Of a stretch of DNA of 64,000 nt, positions 13,301 to 25,771 are shown one piece after another (within the stretch, counting starts at the first letter, position 1; every line of letters begins with the position of its first letter). The notes beneath the pieces are model-generated. The model had not been told where the DNA came from and ran no database searches. It saw only the letters and a list, made by a program, of their open reading frames with translations. Position numbers and translations under genes: made by a program. Location: assembly GCA_019614645.1 (NCBI GenBank), contig JABWDB010000015.1, positions 5,961,501-6,025,500 of the forward strand. The letters are read 5' to 3'. The stretch comes from Stratiolaelaps scimitus (lineage: Eukaryota; Arthropoda; Arachnida; Mesostigmata; Laelapidae).

Positions 13301-16300
13301 ATCAAGTATACAGATCAGAGTAGCCCATTCGAAATCGGCACAGACGCCCGATCTTTGAGTCGCACACGAAAGAGGCGTTGAGCTTGTTGGTACTCCGATT
13401 TGACTGATTTCTTGTAAATCAATTAACAGCCCGTTACAGATATACACGCTCAACAGGAATATTTAGCTGCCTTGTTGCCATTGTCGGTGAATTAGTAAAT
13501 GAATTAACATAGCACATGTATAGCAGATGTATAACAGACCTCATATATATCCCATAACAACGGATATTAGACATGGCGTAATGTTCCAGTTAATCAGGCA
13601 CATAATGCTTGATTATATGTGACAGACTTCAAGGACAGGTACCCTCAATGAACTCTCAATGAACCAGTTAATGACCAGTACGTTGATTGGCTAGATGAAA
13701 GAAAACAAAGTTCAACAATATACACATAAAGGTTCATTGGTTTCTTAAAGGGACTGCAAACTTTACAATGCCTTAGTTCTCTTAGAGATCGCACGACTCA
13801 AATCGGGGGCCTCCGTCTGTTACAGCTAGAGACTTAACCTGATTTAGACTGACAATATAAACCAAACCAAACTGTTCTTCGCCGCGACTCTCTATTGAAC
13901 CCAAGGCGACGACGTCTGCTCCGTCCACGGTCCAGAAGATCCCCCAGTTCATCAAGCAGATCTACGAGGCTGCCACGCATCGACTGCCCAGTTTTATTCA
14001 CTCGGGGTCGACGAGTGACCTCAGTTCGAGCACCACTACTACCCCGAGCACAACTTCTGCTCCGAGTCGGGCAGGGAGTTCTCCTTCAACCGACGAAGTC
14101 CACGATGTTTCCTCCACTGCCGCCACTGAGAGCTCCCCAAGCGAGGACGGGGCGATTGGCAATCAGCACCAATCCTCTGCAGGACCTCCTGTAGCTTCAC
14201 AGGACGACGAGGGAGGACATCACGGAGAGGAAGGAAACATTTCCCATCCAGTTGCACAAGGTGAGCACCAATGACGAAGTTAGCCTAGAAGAGAAACTTA
14301 ATCTAGATGCTCTCCTTGCCATCTGGGATTTCCGTTTCCATAATTAGCGCTAACTTACCGTCCACGATTTTGCGGGGAGCGGAGAATCGTCGACTCGAAC
14401 CGAATCCTAATGATGTCATCTTTGCTGTGACATGTGACGCGATCTGCTTCGTAGATTAGCACAGGTATTTCGTCGGTACTAATTCTTCATTCGTTTACAT
14501 GCTTTGAAACTAACAAACCAAACAACAACATCGGCGCGAGGGCAGCGGTCGCCGAAACTCGTCAGTTCGCAGTCGAGGTGTGTCTTTTCCAGCGACTGTG
14601 TCTACAGAGTCCCAGCTACCTGGAGACGGCAAACACCACCTCAACATCGGGCAACAAGGGGCTGGCTAAGAGCAGCAGCAATGCGAAAAATGATCCTCCC
14701 CTTCAAGACCACGATGCGGAGACGATCGGGATTGTGCAGTTCGTCGATCCTGACCGCGCAGGAAACGATGACTCGGATGATGAAATGGACGACGATGATG
14801 ACGATGAAGGCGATACTGATAACGCTGCCGACGAGGCTAAACAGAAAGTTGCCAAAAAACCTCAGACAAACTCCCTCACCGTCGGGGGCGGGAAAACGCA
14901 AGGTCACCATGGTGTCGGTGACGCTGAGGTCGACAACGACGACGATGACGACGACGATGATGATATTGAGGATAGTGACCATGTTCGTGACAGTATCAAA
15001 AATAAGAACAAAACATCGAATGTTAATCGAATCGATCCCGCACGAATGCCGCCGTCAGAGCAGAATGACCCGTCTCGGTCAAGCTCGCATCCGCGGCATA
15101 CGACGATGAAACCGGTCCACTCGGCCGGTCTTGCTGGAGCGACATCGAATCGCGTGAGCAGTAGCGGCAGCGGCAAGGGAGGCTCCCACCGTGGGCCATC
15201 CGGCAGCAGCCACCAGACACCGCTGATTCGTCCGCTCTATTCGCCGTTCCTCGGATGGAGCCAGCAGGAGATAGCGTTACTACATCAGATCGTGCGACTA
15301 GGTGCGGTACGAGAGCAATGAAACAAACATAGATATAAACACCCACGCGCACACACACGTACATGGAGGAACATTGGGAAATGAGGAGATATTGACGGAC
15401 ACGACAGAGGCAAACAGAGCAAAATGGAACTGCAAATGAGCACAGCCTGGCCTGAGACACGCACCCTGCAAGTTGACACTGGTTGACGCACCGGGACTCC
15501 GGGAGCTCCTTTGAACGACTATTGCACGTAACGCAACGTCAAAGCTGTGAAATCACCACGCACACATGCAACGGTTCCCGTGCCGGATGAACGAAGAAAC
15601 ACTCGGCATGAAGCACTTCAAGGCGACTGCAGACACCCTCGCTGGATGTTGCATTTTGCGTTGATATTACAGGAATGCTGAAGTAAGCTGAAGTCAGTTA
15701 TACGAAGTGTGTCTACACAGAGGGGCTGACCAGGTGTTGACAACGTTCTCGCCAATATACTGAGGAGGAACGGTCGTCTCGGCATGAAATGACGCTAAGG
15801 GTTCTTTTATATATATATATATACAATTTGTAGGTTGGTTGCCATTTGCTGATAAGCGTCTACCCGAGTATGTTAGTAGTTTTTGTGTAGTGTCGATATT
15901 ACCGCTTGCTCTAGAAATATATGGATATCACTCCTAGCTCTGTGTGGGATCGCGGTGGTTCATTGATCTCAGCTGGGAATTGCTGCAAACTACTCAATTG
16001 TATTCCGAGGTGCGCCGAAGTACGCGAGGAGGCACCGGAACATCGCCGATGCCTTCTCGCTTGAAGACTCGATGGAATCCCCATGGAGTCCAGCTATGGA
16101 TATCGCCGAGGCATTCAGCTTTGCAATACCTCAGGGCACGGCTCGGAGAAATACACCGGATACGTCTAAGGTCGCAGGCTCAAATCCTGCCATGGCGTGT
16201 CCTTAAGAAAGAGTGGATTTTTCCCCCCAATATTTCTCGTACTAACTTCAAGAAGCCTCTGATGGGAATAGGATGAGGCGTGGAAGGTCTTCAGACACAA

Positions 16301-18099
16301 GCGAGATAATAAGACGCCCCAGACGCACGTACCTGCCTTGTTGACGTCCGTTTCCTACGTTTGTCCTCGAATATCATCGATTTGTCGCAGGATGATATCT
16401 TGCATCTCCACCCACACACAAGGCACGCATCGCTAAAACCGTGGCACACAACTGTCCGCTGTTGCCTATTTTGGCTTGTCTTGTGCCGAAGACTCAACGG
16501 TCCAACAAATGCATGGTGACACATTCGAGTTTGGACCACGAACACCTGTTGGGCGCTGACATGTCAGCAGAGGTCCCGCATGTAAAAACGATATGTTGAG
16601 TACCCCCCTCAACGCGGACACACCTAGCTATGGGATGTAGCTATAGATATACCATAAATAAGTTCTGTCCGCAGCTGAACGAACAATTCATAATACTGTT
16701 CATTCGATGTCATCTTGTTATTCTTGGGGCTTCGTTGCCTACGTGAAGATTCAGCAGCGGCAGGCCTCACGACTGAGCTTCAAGAGTCCTCTTCTTCACC
16801 AGGGGCAGCGGCAGCCCTTCCCGCAGCTTCCGACGACACCTCGACTACCACTGATGTTTCGGAGACGTCTACCCTCGGGCCGATGATAGTCCAGTCCACG
16901 ACGTCGGCTCCAGAGGATTCACCCTTAGGCACCCTAGTGAAGGGACGCGCCTGCGAAGGCCAGGTCGCCACTCGACTGGATCGCATTATGGATCATTTTC
17001 CCGCTCGCCTTCCAGAACTACACGAATTCAAGCGGAGACGATTCCTGCGTGCCGCTGTCATCGGAGGGCTGCATACAATTCGGAGCACACAGCGAAACGT
17101 CACATGCAACCTAACCTCGGGTAAGATCTATGGTCGCCGAGAATGTTGTCGACTATGCTTCTACTAACGGTCTTCCCCATAGCATAAACGATATGATTGC
17201 GTTGGTACTTACCTAACTCAGCCAGGTTGCGACCTTATTCAACCTTGCGTACCTGTCAGCGCGGCGGCTTGGACGGGTAGGTCTCTGGCTGTAAAAAGAC
17301 GGAGGCCGCAGGTTCGAGTTCCGCTGCGTCACATATTTGAGAAATTAAGCATTGTAAAATTGCAGTTCCTTTAATAAATCAATGAAGCATTCCCTTTACC
17401 TTAACATACTCTGTTCACGTACCTGTCAACAGGAACAACCTACTGGGGCTATCGTCTACGCGGTCAACTTGACGGCATCCTCAATCTCGGCATTACCGGC
17501 CTACCGCGAATGTACCTCAGGTACACGGGACCACTTATTATAAGGGTAAGTGACAAGCAATCTTGCAGCCTTCAAACTGACCTCTCGTTGGCACGTGACC
17601 ACATAATATAGACGATTTACTCGCGTTACGGGTCGGCATTCTAAATATAATATTAGCCGAAACCAGCCAGCTGCCCATTGGCTGAGTTCTGCCATCGTGG
17701 TCAAAGCTAGCTACACCTGTGCACCACACATAATTTTATCTTAAACATAAGACTGACAATATCAGACTTTTTTATGCTGATTCTCGAATACATTTGTATA
17801 CCTCGGACGGCACGGAACAGCGCAATATCCGGTGGGCTAGAAAATTTGCTTATTCCGATTCCCGATTGATTGCTGTGGCCTACGCGCATAGTCTAGGCCA
17901 ACTCAAACGCGGATAAAATTAATCCCACTTTATCGCTATTGGAAATAATGACGATGGCTCATGGAAAAATGGACCCCTAAGATGACTACTAACGATCCTC
18001 AAACGCAATGGCGACCAATGTTGTATTCGTTAGAACAAGAGGACCTCACCTCATTCACCTCGTAACATTTGATACAATAGTCATTGTACGCAAATGACA

Positions 18100-18134
<35 letters not shown>

Positions 18135-18924
18135 CTTTACTTGGTATAAGTTCTACTATATAGAACTTTAACGGCTCGTCAACCCAGGAGGTGCAATGTT
18201 TCGTGTACAATTCCAATTATCTCATGTTTGCCGGCAGGCAACGCTAAGCGCCTTGGGTACTGAGGATCGCCCGGTGTTGGATTCGGTCGTCGTCGAAGAA
18301 TCGCGAGTGGACGAAATCCACTATCAGAGCGTTCTCGGCTTCGAGCAACCTTTCGTTGAGCGTGCTACAAAGTAAGTTGGCGACCGCTGTAACCTACCTC
18401 TCAAGCAAAAGCAGAAATTAGTGCTCACCCTAGAACCGTGGTGAAAACCATACCCGGAAAAAATAAGCATTGGCTGCCTATTGTACGATTTTTCATGATC
18501 GCTTGATCGGTGATGGCGCCGACTGTTGGCGACCCGGCGTAGAATACATTTTGAACGCTCCACGTTTGCCAACTATTGTGTCTCCAAAACATTCTAATTA
18601 TTTTGTGGCAACGCAGTTACTATTTATAGATATATTCCTGTAGAATAGCAAGCAGACTTGATTGATCGAGAAAAAATTGATGACACTCGTCTTGAGTCGA
18701 CATCATAGGCAAGTCATAGTGCGTCCTGGCCAATTATGAGCCTTTCTCCTTATTACCACTAATTAACCCTTGCTATCGTCTACCCCTGGTCCAGGTACCT
18801 ACTGCAGCGTGCGATGAAGGAGGAGATCATCACCCCAATCTCGGATGCCATTCAGGACGAACTCCTCAACCCGAAGGCCGATAAAAGCAAGGTCCTTCTC
18901 CTCGACGACGCACATCATCAGTAA
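1080..18924 (+). CDS. Large Ser/Thr-rich acidic protein ending in a TULIP-like (group-7-allergen-like) domain; 5' partial, 10 exons
   Basis: Exons inferred: 1080-1331, 8878-9023, 11501-11682, 12515-13238, 13906-14260, 14573-15301 (start uncertain), 16749-17120, 17433-17545, 18238-18371, 18795-18924 (TAA). All sit in GT-AG signals and their phases agree, giving about 1044 residues; the 5' end lies outside the window. Exons 1-3 are acidic and low-complexity. Exons 4-5 are Ser/Thr/Pro-rich and mucin-like. Exon 6 carries two poly-Asp blocks and a His/Gly/Ser-rich stretch. Exons 7-10 give a compact region of roughly 200 residues: an N-terminal helix-like segment (MDHFPARLPELHEF), adjacent sequons (RNVTCNLTSG), short alternating strands around GLPRMYLRYTGPL, a GFEQPF segment and a C-terminal amphipathic helix (MKEEIITPISDAIQDEL). 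This order and the closing helix resemble TULIP lipid-binding proteins such as mite group 7 allergens; that is an inference from pattern, not a search. The sequons suggest a secretory-pathway protein. The Asp-rich and mucin-like parts could equally suit a matrix or cuticle protein. Gene reality is well supported, function weakly. Confidence 0.8.
4424..4580 (+). repeat. tRNA-derived SINE, family A, copy 1
   Basis: The element starts with a tRNA-like part: an A-box-like GTGGCTTGGACGG and a B-box GGTTCGAGCCC, with 5' GTCAGCG and 3' GTGTGAC ends that could pair as an acceptor stem. A conserved tail follows (AGCTTAAGCATTGTAAAATT, then TAAACCAATAAA) and it ends in a short ATTTACC-type repeat. The same order recurs at 17255, 42564, 53459 (5'-truncated) and 54250, and in reverse near 13726 and 49052. 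That repetition is the main evidence for a mobile SINE rather than a tRNA gene. Confidence 0.85.
6946..7023. repeat. (CT)n microsatellite
   Basis: About 66 bases of uninterrupted CT dinucleotides followed by CTTT/CTCT variants, in intron 1 of the TULIP-like gene. Long polypyrimidine tracts like this can adopt H-DNA. It lies at the upstream edge of the GC-richer part of the intron. Confidence 0.95.
7331..7358. repeat. (CA)n microsatellite
   Basis: About 14 uninterrupted AC units in intron 1 of the TULIP-like gene, followed by an imperfect TACACA extension. It creates artificial His/Thr or Cys/Val open frames on both strands. Confidence 0.9.
13726..13852 (-). repeat. tRNA-derived SINE, family A, diverged reverse copy
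   Basis: Read on the minus strand, this shows a diverged family A order: TTAAGTCTCTAGCTGT, a GGAGGCC block, then GCATTGTAAA and AAGAAACCAATGAACCT at the tail. It lies in intron 4 of the TULIP-like gene and ends roughly 50 bases before the acceptor of exon 5 at 13906, so it may supply branch-point sequence for that exon. Divergence from the other copies suggests an old insertion. Confidence 0.65.
17255..17401 (+). repeat. tRNA-derived SINE, family A, copy 2
   Basis: Same order as the copy at 4424: GTCAGCGCGGCGGCTTGGACG, a B-box GGTTCGAGTTCC, the GCATTGTAAAATTGCAG core and a CCTTTACCTTA tail. It fills about half of intron 7 of the TULIP-like gene (17121-17432) and ends about 30 bases before the next acceptor. 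It is slightly diverged, with mismatches in the anticodon-arm equivalent. Confidence 0.85.
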
Positions 18925-20283
18925 ACCGCGGTGATTGGCTTCTCAGACAGAAATGTCGCCTCGCTCTTATTAACAGAAGACAATTGCTATTGTACGATTG
19001 AACTGGCGGCTCGCTCCACAGCGTTCAACGTCTCAGCCCCGCCTAAGAACCTTAAGAACAACAGCATAAATACAATCTTCCGGCAGCTCAACAATACCAT
19101 ATATATTTATATAAATATATATATATGACATATAACTGACAACGTGTAACACATACAGACGCAATCATTCACACATTTCGCACACACATTGACCACAGGC
19201 ATGTCGCATGTTTAGAAGGTTTCCACCACGCTAGATAGATGTATCAGTGTACAATGATGTTCAGTATAGGATAGTGCGGTGAGCAATCCTGACACGCGTT
19301 TTGCTTGCGCGTATCTTGTAGGCGACGTCAACGACGACTGAGGACAACGCGGCCGGCGACGTCTGACGTATAGGGAAGATTTTCTCATTGGCTGACTGGT
19401 AGATAAGCATTCGGCTGACTGAACATTGTGTCAGATTATTCTCGCAGATTATTCCATGGGCCGTGGAAGGGCGCACCGTGCCATTATGAGCAACGTCGAT
19501 TCTTGACCTTGGATGTTCTTGCCTGGCAACATCTCGGTGGGGCATAGTGTACCTCCTTTGTCTGATAGTCTTGAGGTTGCTGAGGTGTCCTGTTCAGTTG
19601 AGGTTAGGATCTAATTCGGTATGGTAGTCTGCCGCTTCATTAAGATTCATGCAAAAATAAACAAATAAACAAACAAACAAACACCCATCGAGATACACTC
19701 GTGCATCACCTAATTTATTGACAGCCCTATGGGACTCCAAGGGTCCGTCGTTTCGATCCCATCATTGTGTAATATATAAAAATAGAATATTTATAACATT
19801 ATAGTAATAATGATCATAATAATAATAATAATAATAAAAAAGAATGCTTAAGTTATTCCTTTCTCTAGTGGCGCAGTTTTTCCATATTTGTACCTAATAA
19901 TAATAACAATTATATGATAATTAGTGGGTCAAATATCGCGGTACACAGTTTCCGCAGGTTCCGCAGAGACAATGAAGTACCACCAGGCACAATCGCTTCG
20001 TATAATCTCTCCAATGAGACGCGAGTTAATCCTTTCGCTGCTACACATTTTTATGAATCAATTATAAATGTATTATTAAGACCAATACAAAATAAGATAG
20101 TATTATGGTACAGGGGGTCTTTAATCTTCTCCCAAATGGAGTGTCGCCATAAAACCCAATTCGCTGTGCTAGCGAACGTGGTTCACACACGACACGAAGT
20201 CGGTTGACACTATTTAGCAGTGGCAAGCCATACTGTCAATAGGCAAGGTAACGCCTTAAAAAAAACTGTTTTTCAAACTGACC

Positions 20284-20472
20284 CTCAGCTGTTCCCCTAT
20301 CTGACAGGCCTCAGCTCTTAACCTTTAGGTATTACTATGAGGCCCTGTCGGGGCCACCTTTGCTTATTCTCTGCCTTACTCGTACCTGACAAGAATCTTC
20401 AGATAAAGAAAGATGATAAAGAACTCCAAAGATTCTCCGCGTCTGACAGGATTTGAACCCAACACACACGTG
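20284..20472 (-). repeat. SINE family B, reverse copy (left arm of inverted pair)
   Basis: On the minus strand it reads GACACGTGTGTGTTGGGTTC, a B-box-like GGTTCAAATCC, CTTTCTTTATCTGAAGATTC, a GGCCCCGAC block and GTTAAGAGCTGAGGCCTGTC. The segment at about 21015-21207 matches it nearly base for base on the plus strand, making a roughly 190 bp inverted repeat around about 540 bp. The B-box-like start suggests a tRNA-derived SINE; a foldback element is the alternative. Confidence 0.75.
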
Positions 20473-20979
20473 TCCTTGCATTGATCAGTTTCAACTCCTT
20501 AACAGATAACGAAGTCTGTCGTGTTGTCCGTTCCCGCCTTTAATTAAGTTACGCCTCCAAATGAACAGCGTTTTCCTATAAAACATCTTGGTGGTAATGG
20601 CTGTTTGCAGTATTTCCGCAATTTGTACCGACACATCCAATCATTTTAGACGTTGGAGATTTTTATTCTCTCGAAATCGCCAAGAATAGTCAAGAATACC
20701 TTTTACGCAGGCACCGGGTATTGGCTGGTCAGGAAGTGTGGGATTCAGATGGATCACGCTAACATTTTTGCGTACAGACTTCACGAACCCACCAAAAACC
20801 ATAGGCCTCCAAATTCAGCCATTAGGCGAAGGGTAAAGAAACGCGCACATTGCGCTCGTTTTGTTCCCAAAGGGGGATATGTTGAACAGTATCTATCCTC
20901 GTGATTCGCAGTGCTTACAGGACGTGACCTCGGTCACCTTGAATCAATCCAGGTTCAAGATGATTCGTCCTCTGGATGG

Positions 20980-21210
20980 TCTAGTGGTGAGCGTCTTGGA
21001 CTACTAGACCGGAGAGACGTGTGTGTTGGGTTCAAATCCTATCAGACGCTTTGGAGAATCTTTGGAGTTCCTTATCATCTTTCTTTATCTGAAGATTCTC
21101 GCCAGGTACGAGTAAGGAAGAGAATAAGCAAAGTTGGCCCCGACCGGTCCTCATATTAATACCTAGAAGGTTAAGAGCTGAGGCCTGTCAGACAGGGTAA
21201 CAGCTGAGGA
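20980..21210 (+). repeat. SINE family B, forward copy (right arm of inverted pair)
   Basis: This copy is longer at its 5' side than its partner at 20284. It begins with an A-box-like GTCTAGTGGTGAGCG followed by the B-box GGTTCAAATCC, consistent with a tRNA head and a unique body. The body shares TTTCTTTATCTGAAGATTC and TTAAGAGCTGAGGCCTGTCA with the reverse copy. Two independent insertions in opposite orientation is the simplest explanation. Confidence 0.75.
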
Positions 21211-21239
21211 AGATGATTCGTCGGCCCCCAGAGTTGCCT

Positions 21240-21425
21240 GGTGGTGCATTCGTGTGCACCTGCCCTCAGCAATTGGAGGAGGCGGACGTAGGTACACACG
21301 CGGGTTCCGATCGCCCACCGTTGCACATTTGCATTTCGTTGGGTCCGTAGTACGAAGCAATGCAAAAAAAGCAATACCTTCGACGGTGAATGATGAAGGC
21401 TGAAGGTCAGCCCGGAAACAATATC
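21240..21425 (+). repeat. SINE-like family C, copy 1
   Basis: It has a B-box-like GGGTTCCGATCGC, then GCACATTTGCATTT, CGAAGCAATGC and a GGCTGAAGGTCAGCCCGGAA ending. The same landmarks recur near 41925-42035, with the 3' half near 42870-42930, 46968-47033 and 49553-49600, where the core reads TACCGTGGACGTTAAATGTT. A tRNA-derived head is suggested but the A-box is unclear. Confidence 0.6.
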
Positions 21426-24400
21426 GTTTCAGGATAATTCACCCGAAGTTCCCGTGCCCTTTCTTGCTAGTTGTATAGCGTAATAATTTAGTCGGCCATA
21501 TTCCTCTTATATAATTTTATATTGTGCACTTTGATGAGTCTTTCTCGTATTTTCCCTATGGTGAATTGTATTGCATTCAATTTATACTCGGATCTTACCA
21601 CATGCGCAGCTATCTTCATGGCGGTTCCTCTTGGACGCCAAGATGTCCCTTAGCTCAGACGACACAGAATTAAATGGCTCAGTATTAAACTCCTCAGGGA
21701 TCACTTTTTACTCATTAAAAATAGGCAGAGCGCACAGAAACTGCTTGCTACTCCCACGCCGACGAGCAGCACCGTCTCTCAATGGAGAAAACCACCGAGA
21801 AATAGAAGGGTCTACCATCACAAGATTTCCCCACAGCGTTCAACGAGACTTCCGATACAGCAAAATAGCCTCGTCGATCAAATGAATCAAGACTCGGGCG
21901 AGCAATTATTATAAATTAAGATCATTATCATTTTTCTATAATTTATTTTTTGAACAATGTCTACAAGTAAACGATATATCATGTATTATCATTATCATCA
22001 TCATCATTATTGTGTTATTCACCATTGTTATGATTAGTACTATTATTAGTATCCATACGATTCATAGATATCATGAATATCTTCGAATATTGTTGTTGTT
22101 GTTGTTGCTGCTTTTGGATCAGCACACTTCATGCATGAAATATACGCGGCGCCCATTTACTCATTCACGTTCATACCATAGTCGCTAGCCGACTGGCGCC
22201 CCATACACAAATCTTGTCTCGGTTCACATTTACAGTCGGTTTCAGCCGAGTGGGAAATGATGTGTTTTAGCTGCTAATGAAACTAATATATATATATATA
22301 TATATAGATTATATATATATATATATATGTGTCTGGATATTTCCACCACAAAAGTATGGACGAAGCAATGAGGAGGTCAATCGGCCAAGAGACGCAACGG
22401 CAGACAGAGAGAAAGAGAGAGAGATAGAGCCGTCGATTTGATGCCAACAAATTTACGCTTTTCAAATCCCCCAGTCTCGTTAGCCTTACGAGGTATCTCC
22501 AGCCATCTTCATTAGCCACAGACAATTTGACCAAAACGCCCTTAACCCGATGACGACGAGGAATAATATCGCATTGATTTGTAATGGCCAACGTAGAACA
22601 GAAGTGCGCCGTATGCGTGACGCTGCTAATAGGAGGCATCTCGTGACTTGGGGTTCAGTCTGAGACCAATGTATAAGTTGATCCTCCCGCCTCTCTCTCT
22701 CTCCTTCGATCTTTCTGTTTCTTGCTATCCCCTTCTTCGTATGAGCATAAAACAGAGGAATTATTGTCATAATTATTATTATCATTATTATTTTTGTTAT
22801 TGTCATTGTTATAATAATTATTATTATTAATGTCATTACTGTTATTATATGATACAGACATATTGTGTCATATGACATGATTAACTGTGTATTCTGAACC
22901 TTATGCACAGCGACATTATCTTGTCCTAAACCTGCTACACCTCTCTCTCTTTCTCTCGTTCTCCCGTCTCAGCCTCCGAGTCGAGAGATCTAAAGGAAGT
23001 TCTCCGTTCGCGTCCTTTCGTCCACCCTCTCTAAACACGAACACCCGCTTGCGAGAAAATCGTACCCACTGCGCCACAATGTTTGCAATGAGAGAACACT
23101 CTGCGAGCGGCGGACGGGGGCGACCGCGGGGCACTGTCTGCAACTGAGTTATTGGTGGCGTCGATGGATTGAGGCTAGATAGAGCTGTTGCAATGTTGAC
23201 GATCGCAGCGTCACCCCACTCACGGTGTACACGAAGAACTCATTTGTATGTGGCCGCGCAGAGTTCCGAATTCTATATTTCGCTTCCGTCCTGCGCTCAC
23301 GTCGTGATAATCGCAAGCGGATGGTCGCCGTTCAATGGCTCAGCTCACCGTAAAAGTTGTCCGCCTTCGGATGTATGTATGTATATATATATATATACCA
23401 TTTAGAAACTTTGCGCTCGACACCGTCTCACGCTCCGTTTGGTGTACCTTGTTCATCTTGCTTTCGTTACAATTAGGGAGCACAAAGTCGAATTCGAAGA
23501 TGAGGCCAAAAACTTCAGTATGCTCCGAACTTTCTACCTACTACATATATATGTATATATATATATTTATATATGCGATGCTTCGGACATTCTATTTTTA
23601 CATACCCCCCGCCCCGGTGACAGTTAATCGCTGCGGAAATTTATAGTCTTGCACCCGCATCTAAGTAGCATCTAGGGGATGCATCGAACACCGCCATCGT
23701 CGCCTGCTGCCTGTACAGTTCCACCACATTTCGTGTCATCATTCACATTTACATGGGCTCACAAAAACGAATGAGGTTGTTGCCTATAAAAAAAACGGTG
23801 TGGCCGCTTGCATCGTGTTGTCCATACTCGCGCTGTCTCGGTTTGTTGTAATATTTCCACAATATGCTGCGCTACACAAGCGTGTTCTACGAACTCGACG
23901 CTGGACTGGTGCCCACGCAACGAGGGACAATCGTGGCTATGGTTCCTCCTCGCGATATTGTCTTGACACAAACGAACTCTTCATTTCAAGATACTCATCT
24001 TCTCTCGCTCTGTTCTCTCTGTTCTCTTCCCTTCACACTCAGTCTCTACGTACCACAGTTACAGACCTACTTATGCAATCATAGCGGTGATAATCACCTT
24101 CGCTATCAGTCACTATCAGTATACTTAGCATATGCTATTGTTATAATCGTCGCAACGAAGTCTAGTGTTCACACCCTTTCTAAGGTATTATGATTCATTC
24201 ATTCTGCCATGCTCTCTCTCTCTCTCCAGTCTATGTGACATTTGTGTATAAATAGCGTCTATCTTACAAAACGGATATCACCACCCACCGCGCCTATCCG
24301 CCGCCGTGCTTATCCGCCGCCGATACATATATATATATATACATATTTTTATATATATATATATATATGTTAGTGATCATATCGGGGGCAGCTGTTCAGC

Positions 24401-25771
24401 CCAAGGCTGAATCGCGCTCTTTTTCGCTCTTTCTCGTACAGCGACACACAGCATTAGCCAAGCCAGCGCTAAATGATCTTTTGTGTGTTTTACAGTGAAA
24501 TGACAATTTCAAAAAAACAACAATGAATCTTCATAAATGTTCAGCGGTCGAAAGGAGATGAACGTTCGTCTAGAAACTACTTAGGGGAATAATTAAGAAA
24601 GGTTCTGCAGGGGCACGTGTACGGCCAATTCATTGGAGTGCGACTGTCTCTAGACAATCAGCATCTTCCTGGTGTACAATCCTTGTGAGCAAACTCACTT
24701 TGAATTATACATAAACGTACAGCTCTGCAACGTTCTAATGTATATATATATATATATATATCAATGATGGCTATGGGTATGGATGTGATTTGGTAAAATG
24801 AGGAAACCCGCGCTGCAACAGGAGATTCTCTAATACGACAATAGACACAACATTGATTGGGGACAGGGACCCTCAATGAGGTGGCACTCTTACGAGAGGT
24901 TCTGAGAAGCTCCCAGATTGGTGAGCGTTCCACAGCTCCATATGTTTCGAGGCTGCGTCCAATCGCGCATGGCCGATCCTGACGCATAGACTCGTGGCGT
25001 ATATATATATATATATATATCTCATTAGAAATGTCTATAATGCGCTGCTAGAATTACGACGAACGCCACTCTGGCTCGCGTAAGCTGCCGAACGACGCCA
25101 TGCATATCGATGCTGATGAGCCGAGCAAACTGGTTCGAAATGATCGCACGTCGATCGACGCCATCGTCGTAGTGACGTTGCAACAAATCCAATACCAATC
25201 ATGACCATATGGCGTGCGTGAATATATTCAGTGGTGTGAGCGAGGAGACCTTCCACGTACATTTCGCCTATGTAATATGAGGAGCAAGCTATGTGATAAA
25301 TGTACAAGGCTGGCGGCCAACCGGACTACGACCACAATAATCGCTATGAGAGCATCGCCCCTCAAACGGTGACTCAGAATTGCATGAGACACATTACGCT
25401 CGTTATCGTAGAAGCGATTGTGAAATATAGCGACAGATGCGCGACATTATACTGGTCAGTAGGGTTAAGACGCCGTGAGAAATCAACAATATGAAGAGCC
25501 GGCTAATTAGCCACTAATCGGCTGTCTGTCCAGTTTCGTATAAAAAACCAGTCATCTACAATGTGTCTCGTGGCTAATCGAACGGCTAATGGTGTATAGT
25601 AAGTGAGCTGGCTCTAATGACGCGAGCGGCGCGGCGACGATCACGAATCGCCAGACGACGCGGTGGGTGGACACCGATCGGAGGCGGTGAGTTTCGCGGT
25701 GAGTTCGGGGATGGATGGATACAAGTATCTCGACACAAACTCGGGTAGCTGGCTGTCTTGACCTGGCGTTC

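Larger units (their letters stand above)
18925..25771. other. Intergenic interval between the convergent TULIP-like gene and RSF1
   Basis: The plus-strand gene ends at 18924 and the minus-strand RSF1 stop is at 25772, so both 3' UTRs must lie here. I see no protein gene. Contents: (TA)n runs near 22288-22328, 23545-23575, 24326-24368, 24740-24762 and 25000-25020; (TAA)n near 19817-19840; two opposed copies of SINE family B; and a copy of SINE family C at about 21240-21425. The 97-codon frame at 19914-20207 and the 83-codon frame at 20653-20904 have no recognisable motif. Confidence 0.6.

Noticed and set aside
19914..20207. 97-codon frame that might be a transposon remnant
   Set aside because: No transposase or reverse transcriptase motif and no flanking repeats tied to it.
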